Shown here: positions 39,401 to 51,661 of the stretch, one piece after another | Position numbering within the stretch: the first letter of the stretch is position 1 | How the letters are laid out: the number at the start of each line of letters is the position of its first letter | Assembly: GCA_035582835.1 (NCBI GenBank) | Contig: JAYKAV010003110.1 | Coordinates: 1,545,468 to 1,609,467, forward strand | Source of the DNA: Phoebastria nigripes | Lineage: Eukaryota; Chordata; Aves; Procellariiformes; Diomedeidae | DNA length: 64,000 nucleotides | Direction of reading: 5' to 3' | The notes under the pieces: model-generated | What the model saw: the letters and a program-made list of their open reading frames with translations, nothing else | The model's database searches: none | Told to the model about the DNA's origin: nothing | Made by a program: the position numbers and the translations under genes

Positions 39401-42400
39401 AATGATCAAAGATAAGCGGAGAAAAAAAAAAAAACAACACGTTATTTCTGATATATGTTTACCAGAGAAAAAGCTGAGTTTGATAGATGCCACCAACCAG
39501 CATTAAAACAACAATCAGCTGAGGCATTCTTTAATGGCCAGGGGCAGCTCTTCAAACATGATGATGTCTGACTCAAACCCAAAGCTGCTTCCATCTCCAG
39601 GTGAATCTGTTGTGACACTCATATTACAGCAGAACTGCATGGGAGCAGCCACCCTAAGACANATCCTATGTTTCATTCACAGTCTCAAATGCCTGCTTGC
39701 CCAGTGGTCCAGCCCCCCCCAAAAAAATCTATGTTGCATCCAAATGTGTTCCTTTCTATATAGCATCTTCAGAGCCGGAGGCCTTAGGACTGACTTGAGG
39801 GGTAGTCAGGAAAAAAAAAAAAAAAATCGGGCCATGTAGACATTGGCTGGCCAAGCATATCACCTGCTTGGTTCTCTTTTCCTGACTTAACAGCTATGGA
39901 GATGCAGATGCTTGTTAATTTTAAATTGTGTTGGATAGCCAGTTGCAATAAGAGGCATGGGTTAAGATGCAGACACACAGAGCACTCACTGTTAGGCTTC
40001 ACTGCAGTTTTACTTCTGGCTGTCTGCTCTTGAGTTAACATCTCCCNAGACAGCTTGACTTGACTGATGGTGCTCACTGCAAAACCGCCAAGATGTGCAG
40101 GGCGATCGTAATAGCTGCACTGAATAACTGATTCCCACAGTGTCACTGCCAGCACTTGAGCTGCAGCCCATGCTTCCAGACAGGCCAGTTCTGTCTGGTT
40201 CATCACACCGTCTCTCTGGATCTGGAGATGCTGATCGTGAAACAACCATAGAGCACAGTCTGGATTAAGCCCATCAAAGGCCGTGCTGCTGCTGGAGGGG
40301 AAGTCACGCCTCCCCCGTGCCCCTGCTCCCTCTGCTGTCCCAGCTCTCCCTCAGTGCAGCCCCAGGGGCAGACAGATGAGGGAGCTGACCCAATTTACCT
40401 GCTTTTCTTGCAGGATCAGTTTCCAGCCAGCTCACTTGAGCCAGCACGATAGGAACATAGGGAGAGTATGAAGGGTAGCACCCCGCTTTTCAGCAGCAGT
40501 GCAGTTTTAGATTGGCTTAAACCAATCAGGAAACCTTTTGTGGCATTACTAATGGATTATCTCAACCTGCAGTTCAGTGAAGATGAGCCCACAGGTACAT
40601 TACAATAAAGCACCCTGCTGTGAAAACCCAGTGGGCACACCAGGAAAAATTCATGTGGCTCCTGCTATGGTGTTTTAGAGTAGTGTGATGGTTTTCACTG
40701 GTGGACAGGACTTGCCATCAGGCAAAGACACTGAGCCTGTCTCAGCACAAATTCAGCTGGGATAGCTTGCATCACCACGGATGTCTGCACAAAGCATGCG
40801 TGGCTACAGATAACAAAAGCACTTGTCCATCAGCCTCTAGCCAGCACAACTTTATGACGTTGACCAGGCCAGGCTATAATCTGGAATGAAGGCTAATGGA
40901 ATAGCATTTGGATCTCCATTGGCACTTTATTGAGCTGCAATAGTCCCGTGGTCAAGGCAAAGATAATATGATACTATGAGAGGTTATATCTTTGTAGGCA
41001 GAAATTAGAACTGTAATTCTGTATTTGAGAGCAAACAAGCCTTGTGTTGCAATGTGGGGAACTGAAGCGTTAGGTATTTGAGACACTAACCTGTACTGCA
41101 TGTACAGATGCTTTTTGTCCCAGCTGGTCAATGGATGGTGCAGGGAAGAAAGGAAAGCATTGGTGCTTTGACTTTGTTTTTTCTTTTTCCACACCTGTGC
41201 CTTTTGACTTACAGATTTTTGCATTTGAGTGGGTGGATCTGATGGTGAACAGGTGAACCAGCCTCACTGAGAATTTTACACATGGCCAAAGGGAATGCTG
41301 GGCCACATGGGTGGCTCTGCGAACAGGAACTGAGCAATGGGAACCAGCCTAGGAAATGCTTCCAGTCCTCCTGCTGGATCAAGCTCTCTCCTTCCCAAGG
41401 CACAAAAACAAATCCGGAACATTAGTTTGGGTTTGGGAAGGTCAGCTGTGTTTTTGTAACTGCTGTGTTCAGATCTGTCCACAATTATCACAGCAACTGT
41501 GACATGTAGGGTCAAATCCTGCTGATACATGGAATAACATGGGCACCAAAAATTCTTCTATCAGGGCAGTGTTTGACTCCATGCAAAAGGCAGAGGGTTC
41601 AGTGTCCCATTCATTGCAGCTGAGTTCCCAGGCCTCACTGTTAGCTCTCTGCCCCTGTGGTAGGCACTGTACAAGCTCACAAAGCAGTACATACCAGGAG
41701 TGGAGCAGGGAGCTGTGCCTCAGGACTGGTGAAGCATCCTCATCCAGGCCAGGGAAAAAAAGGGAATACATTCAGACCCTCCTCTGGAGTGGGTTCCTTG
41801 CACTTTGTGCACTAGGGCTGTTAAAGACAGCTTTGGCACTGAAAGTACAAGGACCTGCAGAATGGAGCTACAAAAGAAACGCAGACCCTTAATAATCTTT
41901 ATTTTTGAGAATTATTTCAGGGAGATTACCCACATGAGCAAGACAGTCAGGAATGCACCTCCTTCCACTCAGCTCTTCTGCTAGTGCAAATCAATGTTTT
42001 TCCATTAAAGTCAATGGAGCTTTGCTGATTACATGAAGTCAAGACCATTGTGCACAATTTATTGGCTCTAGTCATTTGATAATACTCTACAATGGGAAAT
42101 CTTTTACCTCTGCTTCTTTTATAAAACACAAAGGACCCATACAGTTTCAGATCATTATATTTTGCTCTAGTCCCACCTTCTCAAAAAAATTCCTTTTGTT
42201 ATTTCTCACTTGAGGGGGCAGCTATGACTAAGTGGCTGAAAAAAACCTTCAGATTTACCAAACCTGCAATGCAGCTCATTTCCCACCATTTAAGGCAATG
42301 CTATTCCTGGAATTTGCACTTTGAAATCTCCCCACCCAAAGAATCAGTGCTTTAGGACAAAGGTAGGCACCAGTGTAAAGCCCAATTGCAAATGCACCAA

Positions 42401-43879
42401 ATAAAAGTTTTAGGTTAAATTTTGCCTTTCACATCTCATAGAAAAAGAGTTTCTTTACTGTATTTCTTATTTTACGTCTCCATATAATCACCCAACTGTA
42501 GCACTGAAGACCGAGGAGTTCCAGTAACATGTCCTGGCAGTGGATTCCCCCTCCAGTCTGGGCTGACCTTTCTTAGCTCTGGACTTCAGGTAATCCTGTC
42601 TCCCAGTCATACAGTCACCAAATCAGCTCTGAGCCACCAACAGCTAAGACTTTTGCTTAATCATGACTACTTTATCTTAGAATGTACGTTAATTTTTGCT
42701 CCAGTGTGCTGTAGTGGTACAACACTGTCAAATCCTGCAAGCACAACAGAATTGAGTTACACCAAGTCGGTACCTGTGGGACAAGCTTATGGGAAAGGAC
42801 AGCAAGAAGTGTCATACTGGTGATTCATTAGGTGATGCTCTTCCCTCTGCAACAATTCTGAACCAATGCCCTAAGGTGCACAGGGCTCTGACTTCCACAT
42901 GAATCATAAAATGTTTTGGCTGCTTGAGATGTGATTGTGTGTGACATGCGTAATCTTTGTGATGAGCTAAAGCAAATAACAAGAGCAAGTGAGGTTCAAT
43001 CAGGTTCAGTAAGGCCCTGTTAAATCTACACATTTTCAGCTCAAGTCCCCTCCTAGCATTCTAGCAATGCTTCTGACTCCCTCCTCTTTGGGTCACGTGC
43101 AGTTCACATCTGGTTCTGAATCTAAAACACATCAATGCTGAAATTTATTTTAAGGATGTGCAACGTCACAGCTTAGTCTGAAGTGCTGCCAGCTATTGAT
43201 TCATATCAAGCAACAAGGCTATCATGTAGGGCTCCACAGTAAGATAAGAGCACGCCCCGTAGTTGAAAGTTGGCTAAATGATGCTTATAGAATTTGTGAA
43301 CGCCACCCACAATAAAGTTTATAGCTGTTTCATTGTTTTCATATTTCCCCTCTTTTGTACATTTCTGAGACACTGTTTTAGAATTATTTATAAAATATTA
43401 GAAAACCACTTAATTTGTTCTAATTCTCAGCATTTTTATTTTGAATGAAGTACCAAATATTTGGGGCTTAATTTATTAACAATAAAAGTGAGGTACCGAT
43501 CTCTTAATTTTTAGATATATTCAAGAAAGGAAATAAGTGAACTAGGCAGCTGCCAAAGCATGTATGTCTGAACTGAATAATGATCAGGATTTTATGACAC
43601 ATTTGGAAGGGAAACGTAATAAAAGATAAAGAGGGATATGGAAGTGGGATAAAAATACCCACTTATCATTGATAAATTATTCTAGACTTCTTTGATATAT
43701 TTCTTTGATATAATGATTGCCTGTTCTTTACAGAGATAGACACTGGACCTAATCTTGCTGGACTCCTGAATGTATTTTGTATAACATTAATTAAGATGAA
43801 AATCAAGACTGACATATGAACTGTAAAGCATATAAGAAACTGACTGAAGAGGAGTCTTCTGTCAGGAGAAAGGGGAATT
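33481..43879. other. Intergenic DNA between SNX6 and CFL2, left part
   Basis: 10.4 kb without a recognisable gene. Open frames up to about 150 codons occur on both strands but show no family resemblance. Small features are T/A runs (34771-34785, 39421-39434, 39810-39825) and an octamer-type ATGCAAAT at about 37193. A GC-moderate patch at 39890-40300 looks like old repeat material I cannot name. Confidence 0.6.
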
Positions 43880-44140
43880 ATTAATGGAGTTTCCTAGATT
43901 CACTCTGGGAACAATCTTATTTAATCTTCTCATTAACGACCTTGGCACAAAAAATAGGAAGTAAATGAGCTAATGAAATCTGCTGACAACACAAAACTGG
44001 AAGGTACTACTGATATAGAAGAGGACTGGAGTATCATGCAGGAAGACCTTAATGACCTTGAGGACTGCAGTAACAGAAATACGATGGAATTTCGCAGTGA
44101 ATAATGCAAAGTGATGATCTTAGGGGCCAAAAGAAATTTC
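43880..44140 (+). mobile_element. Old CR1-like LINE fragment from the reverse-transcriptase 3' region
   Basis: The sequence follows the typical CR1 ORF2 tail in degraded form: 'cttctcattaacgaccttgg', then 'gaaatctgctgacaacacaa aactggaa', 'gaggactggag', 'cagtgaataatgcaaagtga' and 'atcttaggggccaaaagaaa'. Stops and indels interrupt the frame. It is much older than the copy at 26.3 kb. Confidence 0.7.
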
Positions 44141-47039
44141 TATAAGCATGAGGAAACAGCAGAGGAGGAGAAAGAAATAGATGTATCAGTCACATGATAT
44201 ATATCAGACTTAAATGGAAGAAGGCATAGGATCCTGTGATGTAGAGAAAGGAATGCATTAATATCTTCATAACATGTAGTGATAAGGCCTGGTCAAACAT
44301 GTTCAGGAAAGATTTTAAGGTGAACTTGCTAAATTTGGGGAAAAAAAAGGGGGGAGAGGCTATATGGCTTGATAGCGGGCAATAGCAAGTGGTTGGAATG
44401 AAAGCCCCTTTGGGTGGCATCAGGTTCTCCATTCCCTGTCAGCCAGATTTGCATAGAAAAATGATGTGCAAACTTTCACATGCACAGCATGGAGTCCTGA
44501 CCTGTACCACATCTGCTTACTGCAGGTTTCGAGCTCTGTGATCAGACTCACAGACATTTCAGGTGCTGTGGAACATTATATGGCCAGAATATGGGTAGGG
44601 GAAGTCTGTGTTCCTTTGGCTGTGGCAGCCCTATGCTTCAGCAATGCGCAAGACCAAACAATTCCCACGTGGGAAGAAATGAACAAAAGAGCTTTGACCT
44701 GTTCAGTGAGTCCACTCTGAAAGCCCTGGCAACATGGGTAGTGCTGTGTTTGCAGCAGAAATTGATTTTTATAGAAGTAGCTTACAGGGATGCCTCTCTC
44801 ACTTCCCAGACTGTGAGTGTGCGGAAATATTTCTTGGCATCTCATCATTGGAGCTTAGGCTGAGAAAAACACATTCACCTCTGATCAAAGACAGTGATCG
44901 AGAGATGATTTCTGGAGGAAGTAAATTAAACACACAGTGGTGTTATGCCATAAAAATAAATAAAGAATTCTGACAACTGAATCTGATTCTTCAAAAAAAC
45001 CCCACCAGGCTTATTAAAGAGAAGTACTAAATAGACAAATAATATGAGTAAGGCATGTGTTAGATGTGGAGATGTTCATGTTATAATCTCTAAGAGCTGA
45101 ATTCACGAAGTGCAAAGTGAGCTGGATGTGATGATACATCATCACCACGATGATACAGACATCACCATGTCTGATTTCTAGATGTCTACTCCCTAATCAC
45201 TAACTAGTGACTTCTCCATACAAAACATTTGTACTGTTCTGGAGGCAGAAACCAGGCAAACAAGACCCTAACCAGTAACCAATGTTCTTCAAGATGTAAA
45301 GTTCTGCTGCATTCAGTGTGAGGGTGACTGTGTGTTAAAGCACTTGAGAGGGTGACCTTTGTACCTTGGCAGCGTCAAAGGGTGAGTCTTTGCCATCAGG
45401 CCAGGATGACGCACAGGAATACCAGTGAAACCCCTAACCTGCAGTCCAAACAGAGACTGGGGTCCACAGACCTGGTTAGGGCACTAACATGTGAATTAGA
45501 ACCATAACTAGTCGAGAGAGAGGTGAATTCAGGCTTCTTCCATAATGGGTGGATTTTCTAGTGGTTTTTCTTATGGTTTTGTATAAAAAATGGAGGGGAA
45601 TCACCCATTTTCTAATTAATATGGCAATAATACTGGGCTGTGCAATGTTTGTGCTGAATGCAGCGCTGTCGGTGTATGCTAGTCACGTTTAAAGTACCCT
45701 TACTACACTGGGCCACCGGGGAGACTCAGACAGGAGAGCCCAGCTTCTGCCTCGCAAATGGGCCTTGATGTCAATGCTGACAATTCTGAACTTAAATTCA
45801 CAAAAATGAGGTGCGCTTCTGTGCAATACAGAACACAAGGAGACAGTACATGGGTGCTGATCCAAAAAGGTCATAATAGATATAAACGGCCACACGATAA
45901 AACAACAGCGTTTATCATTGCATTTCATGCATTTAAAAAGTGAGCGCTATTGGGTTAAATTAATAATGCATATTTAAAATAACCTTTTGATTAAAAGAAT
46001 CATGGCTGCATTTCTTGTATATATTGAGACCTATCACATTTCAGTCTGGACTATATTATCTTTGCTGTCTAAAGCTGCAAATCTGTGATGAATGCTCTGA
46101 AATACACATAATGCTGGTAAAATATTTCTCTTCATCTACTCTACACCCAGGGCATTCCCCTGCTGCCATTAACATCACACCATACTGTTCTAATGATTCC
46201 AGACACTAACAAACTTGTAATAAGCATTTCTAACTTCCACTGATTTTAATGGAGCTACCCCTGATTATGCCTGGATTACATCAATCCTGACAAAAAAAAA
46301 CCCAACTTCATATATACTTAGCACATGCATGCACCGGTCGAATTCCAAATACACATCAGGTGAGCTATTTTGCCTATTACTCTTGTTTTCTAACTAGTCT
46401 GTAGCAAACTCATAATTTACTTTTCCACTCAAAACACCACTAGATACAATTCACCTGGAATGCTAACAGAAAGCTGAGTTGAGCAAACAAAGTTTTTCTC
46501 ACTAACTAAACGAACAAAGCAAATCCCAAACTCTCTAGAAGTGCTGGCCCTTGTATATTCAAAGCTCTGTGATGTGCTGTACATGGAGCATGCTTGCCTA
46601 CACCCTTAGGAATACCATGGCATGGCAGGACTCCCAGTCTCTGAAAAGCTTGTAGTCAGGACTTCAGAATCTGAGGAATTCAGTTAGTTCATATCAAGGA
46701 TCTTCATGGGGGAAGGGTGGCCAGAACACTGTTAAAAGGAGTGAAGAGAGGAAGCAAGAGCTGGAGTCAGGCATGCACATGTCTGTTGTAGTGTAACTCC
46801 AAGTTTCACCTTAAGTTAAACATTAAAATGCCTTTACATGCCTAGTGCAGCATTATCAGCAGCTGAGATTTGATGGACCGAATTTCACCACTGCTGTATA
46901 TATGTACAGGAGTCAGAGTACTGAAGAATATGCAGTTTAAAGTATGCACATGACAAGAAGCTGAGATGCAAGTGATCGTAGGGATTTCCAGATTTTTGCC
47001 TGAGATTTGCCAGCAGAGACATGTATGACTATGTCAGAA
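44141..47039. other. Intergenic DNA
   Basis: No gene recognised. A small cluster of atgatacatcatcacc-type direct repeats lies at about 45128-45172. Another stretch at 46225-46285 contains a 'ttttaatggagcta' motif of an ancient amniote repeat type. Confidence 0.55.
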
Positions 47040-47355
47040 TCATTCACTTCCTACCAGAGACCCAAACATCCGATGCTTCTGATCTATGTTAAACATATTG
47101 TGAGTGTACATATCAGCTGTGTAATATACAGACAGAGAACGTCCAATTCTTCCTGGAAGAGCTGGAGTTACTGTACAAGATGTACGTAATACAATAGCCC
47201 GGCGTCGCCTGGCAATGCACAGAGCAACACACAGGAGCATGGTGGCTGTCATGAACACAAAGTAAGTTTAGCTCCTCCACAGACACTCTGCATACCATAT
47301 ACTGAACTACCAACACCGAGGCAATTCTCAGAAACATCTGAAACATTTCAGGCAT
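47040..47355 (-). pseudogene. Unidentified, frame-broken membrane-protein-like ORF pair
   Basis: Two overlapping minus-strand frames may form one broken coding segment. The upstream frame (from 47355) begins MPEMFQMFLRIASVLVVQYM. Another frame (47040-47258) begins with a hydrophobic MFMTATMLLCVALCIA followed by RRRR and a polar tail ending FGSLVGSE. A TM segment followed by a basic stop-transfer cluster is suggestive, but a stop (taa) lies directly upstream in the second frame and no acceptor is obvious. I do not recognise a family. It could be a retropseudogene fragment, a single exon or chance. Confidence 0.25.
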
Positions 47356-49426
47356 TGTGCCTTCCTAAACAAGCAAAAATTAACCTTTCCAAAATAAGTG
47401 AGAAGTGTAGATTCCTAAATTCACTGCCTGGTCAGGCAGGTATAAGCACCAGTAGAAAAGAGGGGGAGCATTCAGCCCCGCTTCTGCAGGAATCCCCCTC
47501 TCATCCCACATGTATCATTAGATTGCCTTCACTATGTTGTCGAACAGCACCCTCAGATGGCCCTACTTCATATATCTCTTCATCAGACTTTTTTTCTTTT
47601 CTTTTTAAGATCAGGAAAAGGAAATAAATCCTCACTGCAATGCTGTCGGTTTCTAGTGCTTGCGACTGCAGAGAAAAGCCCAAGGAGATGAATAAGCATA
47701 ATACAAGGTTTCAGAAAAGGAAGCAGATGAAAACTCTTAAAAGATGTTATATTAATATAACTTCTGATTATACGAAAGGCTACTTCATGATTTATTGAAA
47801 CTTTTTTTTTTTTTTGAACATGTAAGGTTGTAATATGGCCTTTAATCCCTCTAACAGTTTTCTATACATTTTATAATACTGAGATTTTCTTGATTTGACT
47901 ATGAAGCAGTGCATTTGACCAATGAGCCGTGCAATTAACTTTCGGGTTTCTATGTTGATACACAGTTTATTTCACACTATTTCTACAGCTTCAGTTTTCA
48001 ATATACCATAAATTCATGCATCCGTAGCACCTCCCCACACTGTAAGTACTTACCACTTTTGTGGAAGTTAACAGCTGAAACCAGATGCTTTAACGATTGC
48101 AAAAAAGGACAGTTCAGGCTTCTGGCACTGAGGAAAGCATAAAAAACCTCAATATGGCAATTCCCCGTCTAAATGGTGGAGTCTGGATTTCAGAGTTAAA
48201 TCCCGTGGGCAGAATGGAACTGTTCAAACATCTCAAGAGATTATTTCAAACTGTTTGCCACTTTGGTTTACTCTTTGAACAATTTCTTCATAAGGTTACA
48301 TATTTTTAATGAGAAACCAGCAAATGGATCAAAAGTGGTTTAGTTTTTTTTTCTTGTTTGTTCTGTGTTTATGATAAAGACTAAAGCACACTGCTAATAT
48401 GAGAGAACAGGACCAGAGGAGAATCAGAGCTAGCAGGGAGCGAAAAGGGTGGTGATGAGAGGAGGTGAAACTGAGGTAATGGAGATCAATGGATTCGAGG
48501 GAGCAAGTGAGTGATTTCTGCATGTAGACAGAGGGGGGAAGATGCTTTGGAGGAGAAGGGACACAGAAAGCAAGTCAAAGGGAGGGGAAAGGCTCAATTT
48601 TGTCATTTTCCTCTTTAAGGAAACAAAGACGCGGCAGGACAGTTATACCTGTTCAAAGGGAACAAAATGTTACTGTCTATGAAAATGACAAACTCTGATG
48701 TGAGAATACTTTTTATTCCTTTTGCATACAGCATGACTTGCAACTTCACTACCATTAAATGCATTTAACATCAGTGATAACAGATACTATGTCACCACAA
48801 CACCCTTTCTATGCACTCTTTCACACTGTGCCCAACAGATGGAAAAGCAAGCCTGATAACATTATAGCAATTCCCCAAAATAGATTAAGTGAACTGGTTG
48901 CTTCTTTAACCCTCACTTTAATTTTCAGCCCTGTAAAAGACGTTTAAGAACTACATTTCCACTAGTTATGAATCATCGTTTTAAAAACATAACATGTGAA
49001 AACATTGAAACATTCATCACAGGTATAAATATTTTATTCTATATTTATCTGGAGAGCTCCAAGTTCATAACAATGGAAAATTATCTCAGACTAATATCAT
49101 AAAGTAGCTAGAATATTCATCTCTCTCAAATGCTGATGCAAGGTTGATGAGATGGTCTACGATTATTTCAGGATTAAGCAGTACAATGATAATCTCATTC
49201 CCACTGAGTGCTCCTAAATACCTTCAGTAAACCCATTCGTCCCTTTTCCTTAACTGTGATCCCATCCCTGTAGAAAGAAATAGCTCCATAAAACGAGAGT
49301 GAAGCAAACAGTTTACTCTTTCCTACAGTAACTGTATATTTATATACATAATACCTCCTTCCTTTGATAACAATTTAATCCAGTCCATATCAGACTGGAA
49401 CATGATGCAGTGTGGGGAAAGTGAGA
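47356..49426. other. Intergenic DNA left of the ERV insertion
   Basis: AT-rich, with a T14 run at about 47801-47814 and a purine-rich patch at 48415-48600. No gene was recognised. Confidence 0.6.
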
Positions 49427-49431
49427 ACACC

Positions 49432-50039
49432 TGTGCTGGTTTTGGCTGAGGTCAAGTTAATTTTCTTCGTAGCAGCTAGTATGGGGCTATGTTTTGGATT
49501 TGTGCTGGAAACAGCGTTGATAATACAGGGATGTTTTCGATATTGCTGAGCAGTGCTTACACAGAGTCAAGGCCTTTTCTGCTCCTCACACCACCCCACC
49601 AGTGAGGAGGCTGGGGGTGCACAAGAAGCTGGGAGGGGACACAGCTGGGACAGCTGACCCCAACTGACCAAAGGGGTATCCCAGACCGTATGGCATCATG
49701 CTCAACATATAAAGCTGGGGAAAGAAGAAGGAAGTGGGGGACGTTCGGGGTGATGGCGTTTGTTTTCCCAAGTAACCGTTACACCTGATGGAGCCCTGCT
49801 TTCCTGGAGACGGCTGAACACCTGCCTGCCGATGGGAAGCAGTGAATGAATTCCTTGTTTTGCTTTGCTTTGCTTGCNTGTGCGGCTTTTGCTTTACCTA
49901 TTAAACTGTNTTTACCTCAACCCACGAGTTTTCTCACTTTTACTCTTCCGATTCTCTCCCCCATCCCACCGGGGGGGAGTGAGCGAGTGGCTGTGTGGGG
50001 CTTAGCTGGGGTTAAACCGGCTGGGGTTAAACCACAACA
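49432..50039 (+). repeat. ERV LTR, left copy (608 bp)
   Basis: It begins TG and ends CA (tgtgctgg...ccacaaca). It has a TATA-like acatataaagctgg at about 49703 and an ATTAAA-type signal (ctattaaactg) at about 49900, giving a plausible U3-R-U5 order. Two undetermined bases fall in it. Over the first 420 bp it differs from the right copy at only about six positions. The last 100 bp are more divergent and contain a small repeat of ctggggttaaacc. Confidence 0.9.
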
Positions 50040-50047
50040 GTCCTTTT

Positions 50048-50065
50048 TGGTGCCCAACATGGGGC
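50048..50065 (+). other. Primer-binding-site-like sequence
   Basis: TGGTGCCCAACATGGGGC begins 8 nt after the left LTR. It resembles the lysine-tRNA (Lys1,2-type) retroviral primer site with two differences, as far as I recall that motif. The 8-nt spacer gtcctttt is longer than usual. Confidence 0.6.
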
Positions 50066-50404
50066 TTGAAGGGTTCGAGATAACGACAGATTTGATCGGA
50101 ATGTGCTAGATGATTGAATTTATAGCTGTTATTGCTGTTTAGCTATTAATGGGCAGGCTCCTGTGCTTGCCATGGGGCTTGCTTGCCTTACTGTATATTA
50201 NAGTCTCGTGCTNGTTAGTGGCTGCTTTTTGCTTTTGCTGCTTGCTGTACTGCTGTACTGCTTATCATCTTCCTCTGCTCTGCCTGGGAACATTTTGATA
50301 ACAGCAATGGCGATGCGCCTGGGCTGGCAGATGGCCAGCTGCTGTTTCTGTGCTGCTGTACTGGACAGGCTGGAACTCCAGTGTGAACTCGAGTCGAAGG
50401 GACT

Positions 50405-51012
50405 GTGACCTGTGGATGAGTCCACGTGGGAGCAGGACACCCCAAAGCGTCTGTGGCCATGGATAAGTCCACACCAGAGCAGGTACATCTCGAAGCGTCG
50501 AGGCCGTGGTTATGTCTGTGCTGCAGCAGGTACACCTTGAAGGGATTGTGGCCCAAGGATAAGTCCATGCTGGAGAAGGTACACCTCGAAGCATCTGTGG
50601 CTGTGCATAAGTCNGTGCTGCAGCAGGTACACCTTGAAGCATCAGTGCCTGTGCATGAGGTCATGCTGGAGCACCTCAAAGTGTGTGGCCATGGATAAGC
50701 CCATGACAGAGCAGGTACACCCCTGGAGGGACTGCAGCCGTGGGTAAGGCGATGTTGGAGCAGATTTACTTCTGAAGGGACTGTGGCTGTGGGGAAGGCC
50801 ACACTGGAGCAGGTATATCTCTGAAGGCATTGTGCCCCATGGAGAAGGCCACGCTGGAACAGGTGCACCTCAAAGAAACTGTGGCTGTGGATAAGTCTAT
50901 GCCGCAGCAGGTGTATCCCTGGAGAGACTGTGGCTCATAGATAAGGCTCCACTGGGAGCAGGTACACCCCTAAGGGACTGCAGTCTGTGGATATGTCCAA
51001 GCCAGAGCAGGG
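50405..51012 (+). repeat. Degenerate tandem array, about 12 units of 48-50 bp
   Basis: Units share gtgg..ataagtcca...gagcaggtacacct.gaag. The 'agg' of the gagcagg motif recurs at about 50481, 50528, 50577, 50625, 50713, 50762, 50811, 50861, 50909, 50960 and 51009, so the period is 47-51 bp, with one unit partly deleted around 50668. The open frames read through it on the minus strand are a by-product of the repeat. Confidence 0.9.
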
Positions 51013-51327
51013 GCAAGGGGAGGAGTTCATTGAGGTTAAACCCGATGGTCCGGTCCAAAGGGGCCGGGGTGGAGATTGTAATGGAAATACCTTTAAATTG
51101 TTGTAACCCAGGATTTGAGTTGCATATTATGGGAATTACTATAGCAGGAACCCCTTGTTGCTAGCCAGGCTGGGAGCAAGGGGAGGAGTTCATTGCAATG
51201 TTAAACCCTATAACCTAGCCCAAAGGGACCAGGGGTGGAGATTGTAATGGATATACCTTCAAATTGTTGTAACCCGTGATTTGAGTCGCACGTTATAGGA
51301 ATTACTGTAACGACCATCAGGAACCAC
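51013..51327 (+). repeat. Direct duplication of a block of about 150 bp
   Basis: Copy A (51013-51152) and copy B (51176-51327) both run from gcaaggggaggagttcattg through gagattgtaatgga and aaattgttgtaaccc to caggaacc. They are offset by about 163 bp and separated by a short ccttgttgctagccaggc spacer. They differ at many positions, so the duplication is older than the insertion or was already part of the element. Confidence 0.85.
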
Positions 51328-51661
51328 CTGAACCAATGGAGGAGAAGCCTTACAAGAAGAAGTGCAAGTGCAGCAGTGACCCGACCTGAGCTGGCTTTGG
51401 TGCCCAATAGCTCCACAAAACACACCTCTCTTGTCCCGAGTGACCACCATAACAGGTGGAGCCCAAAGTCATGGACTAAATGAACTCACTGGACATTTGT
51501 GGACATTGGTGGACATTTTACAGACATTTCACAGAGGTGGTCCATAGACTAAGGGAATGATATCTGTGTATGATATCAAAGGATGGGAAGGGGGAGGTGG
51601 TTAATGAGGATGTATTGGATAGTGTGCGACCTGAGCATGACGTAAATGGTATGAAAAGGAC

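Noticed and set aside
39784..40249. Overlapping minus-strand ORFs of 153 and 79 codons
   Set aside because: Interrupted by an undetermined base, with no recognisable domain; the patch may be old repeat DNA but I could not name it.
50215..50868. 217-codon minus-strand ORF in the ERV interior
   Set aside because: It is a translation of the 48-50-bp tandem array (repeating period of about 16 codons) and resembles no protein; the frame stays open because of the repeat.
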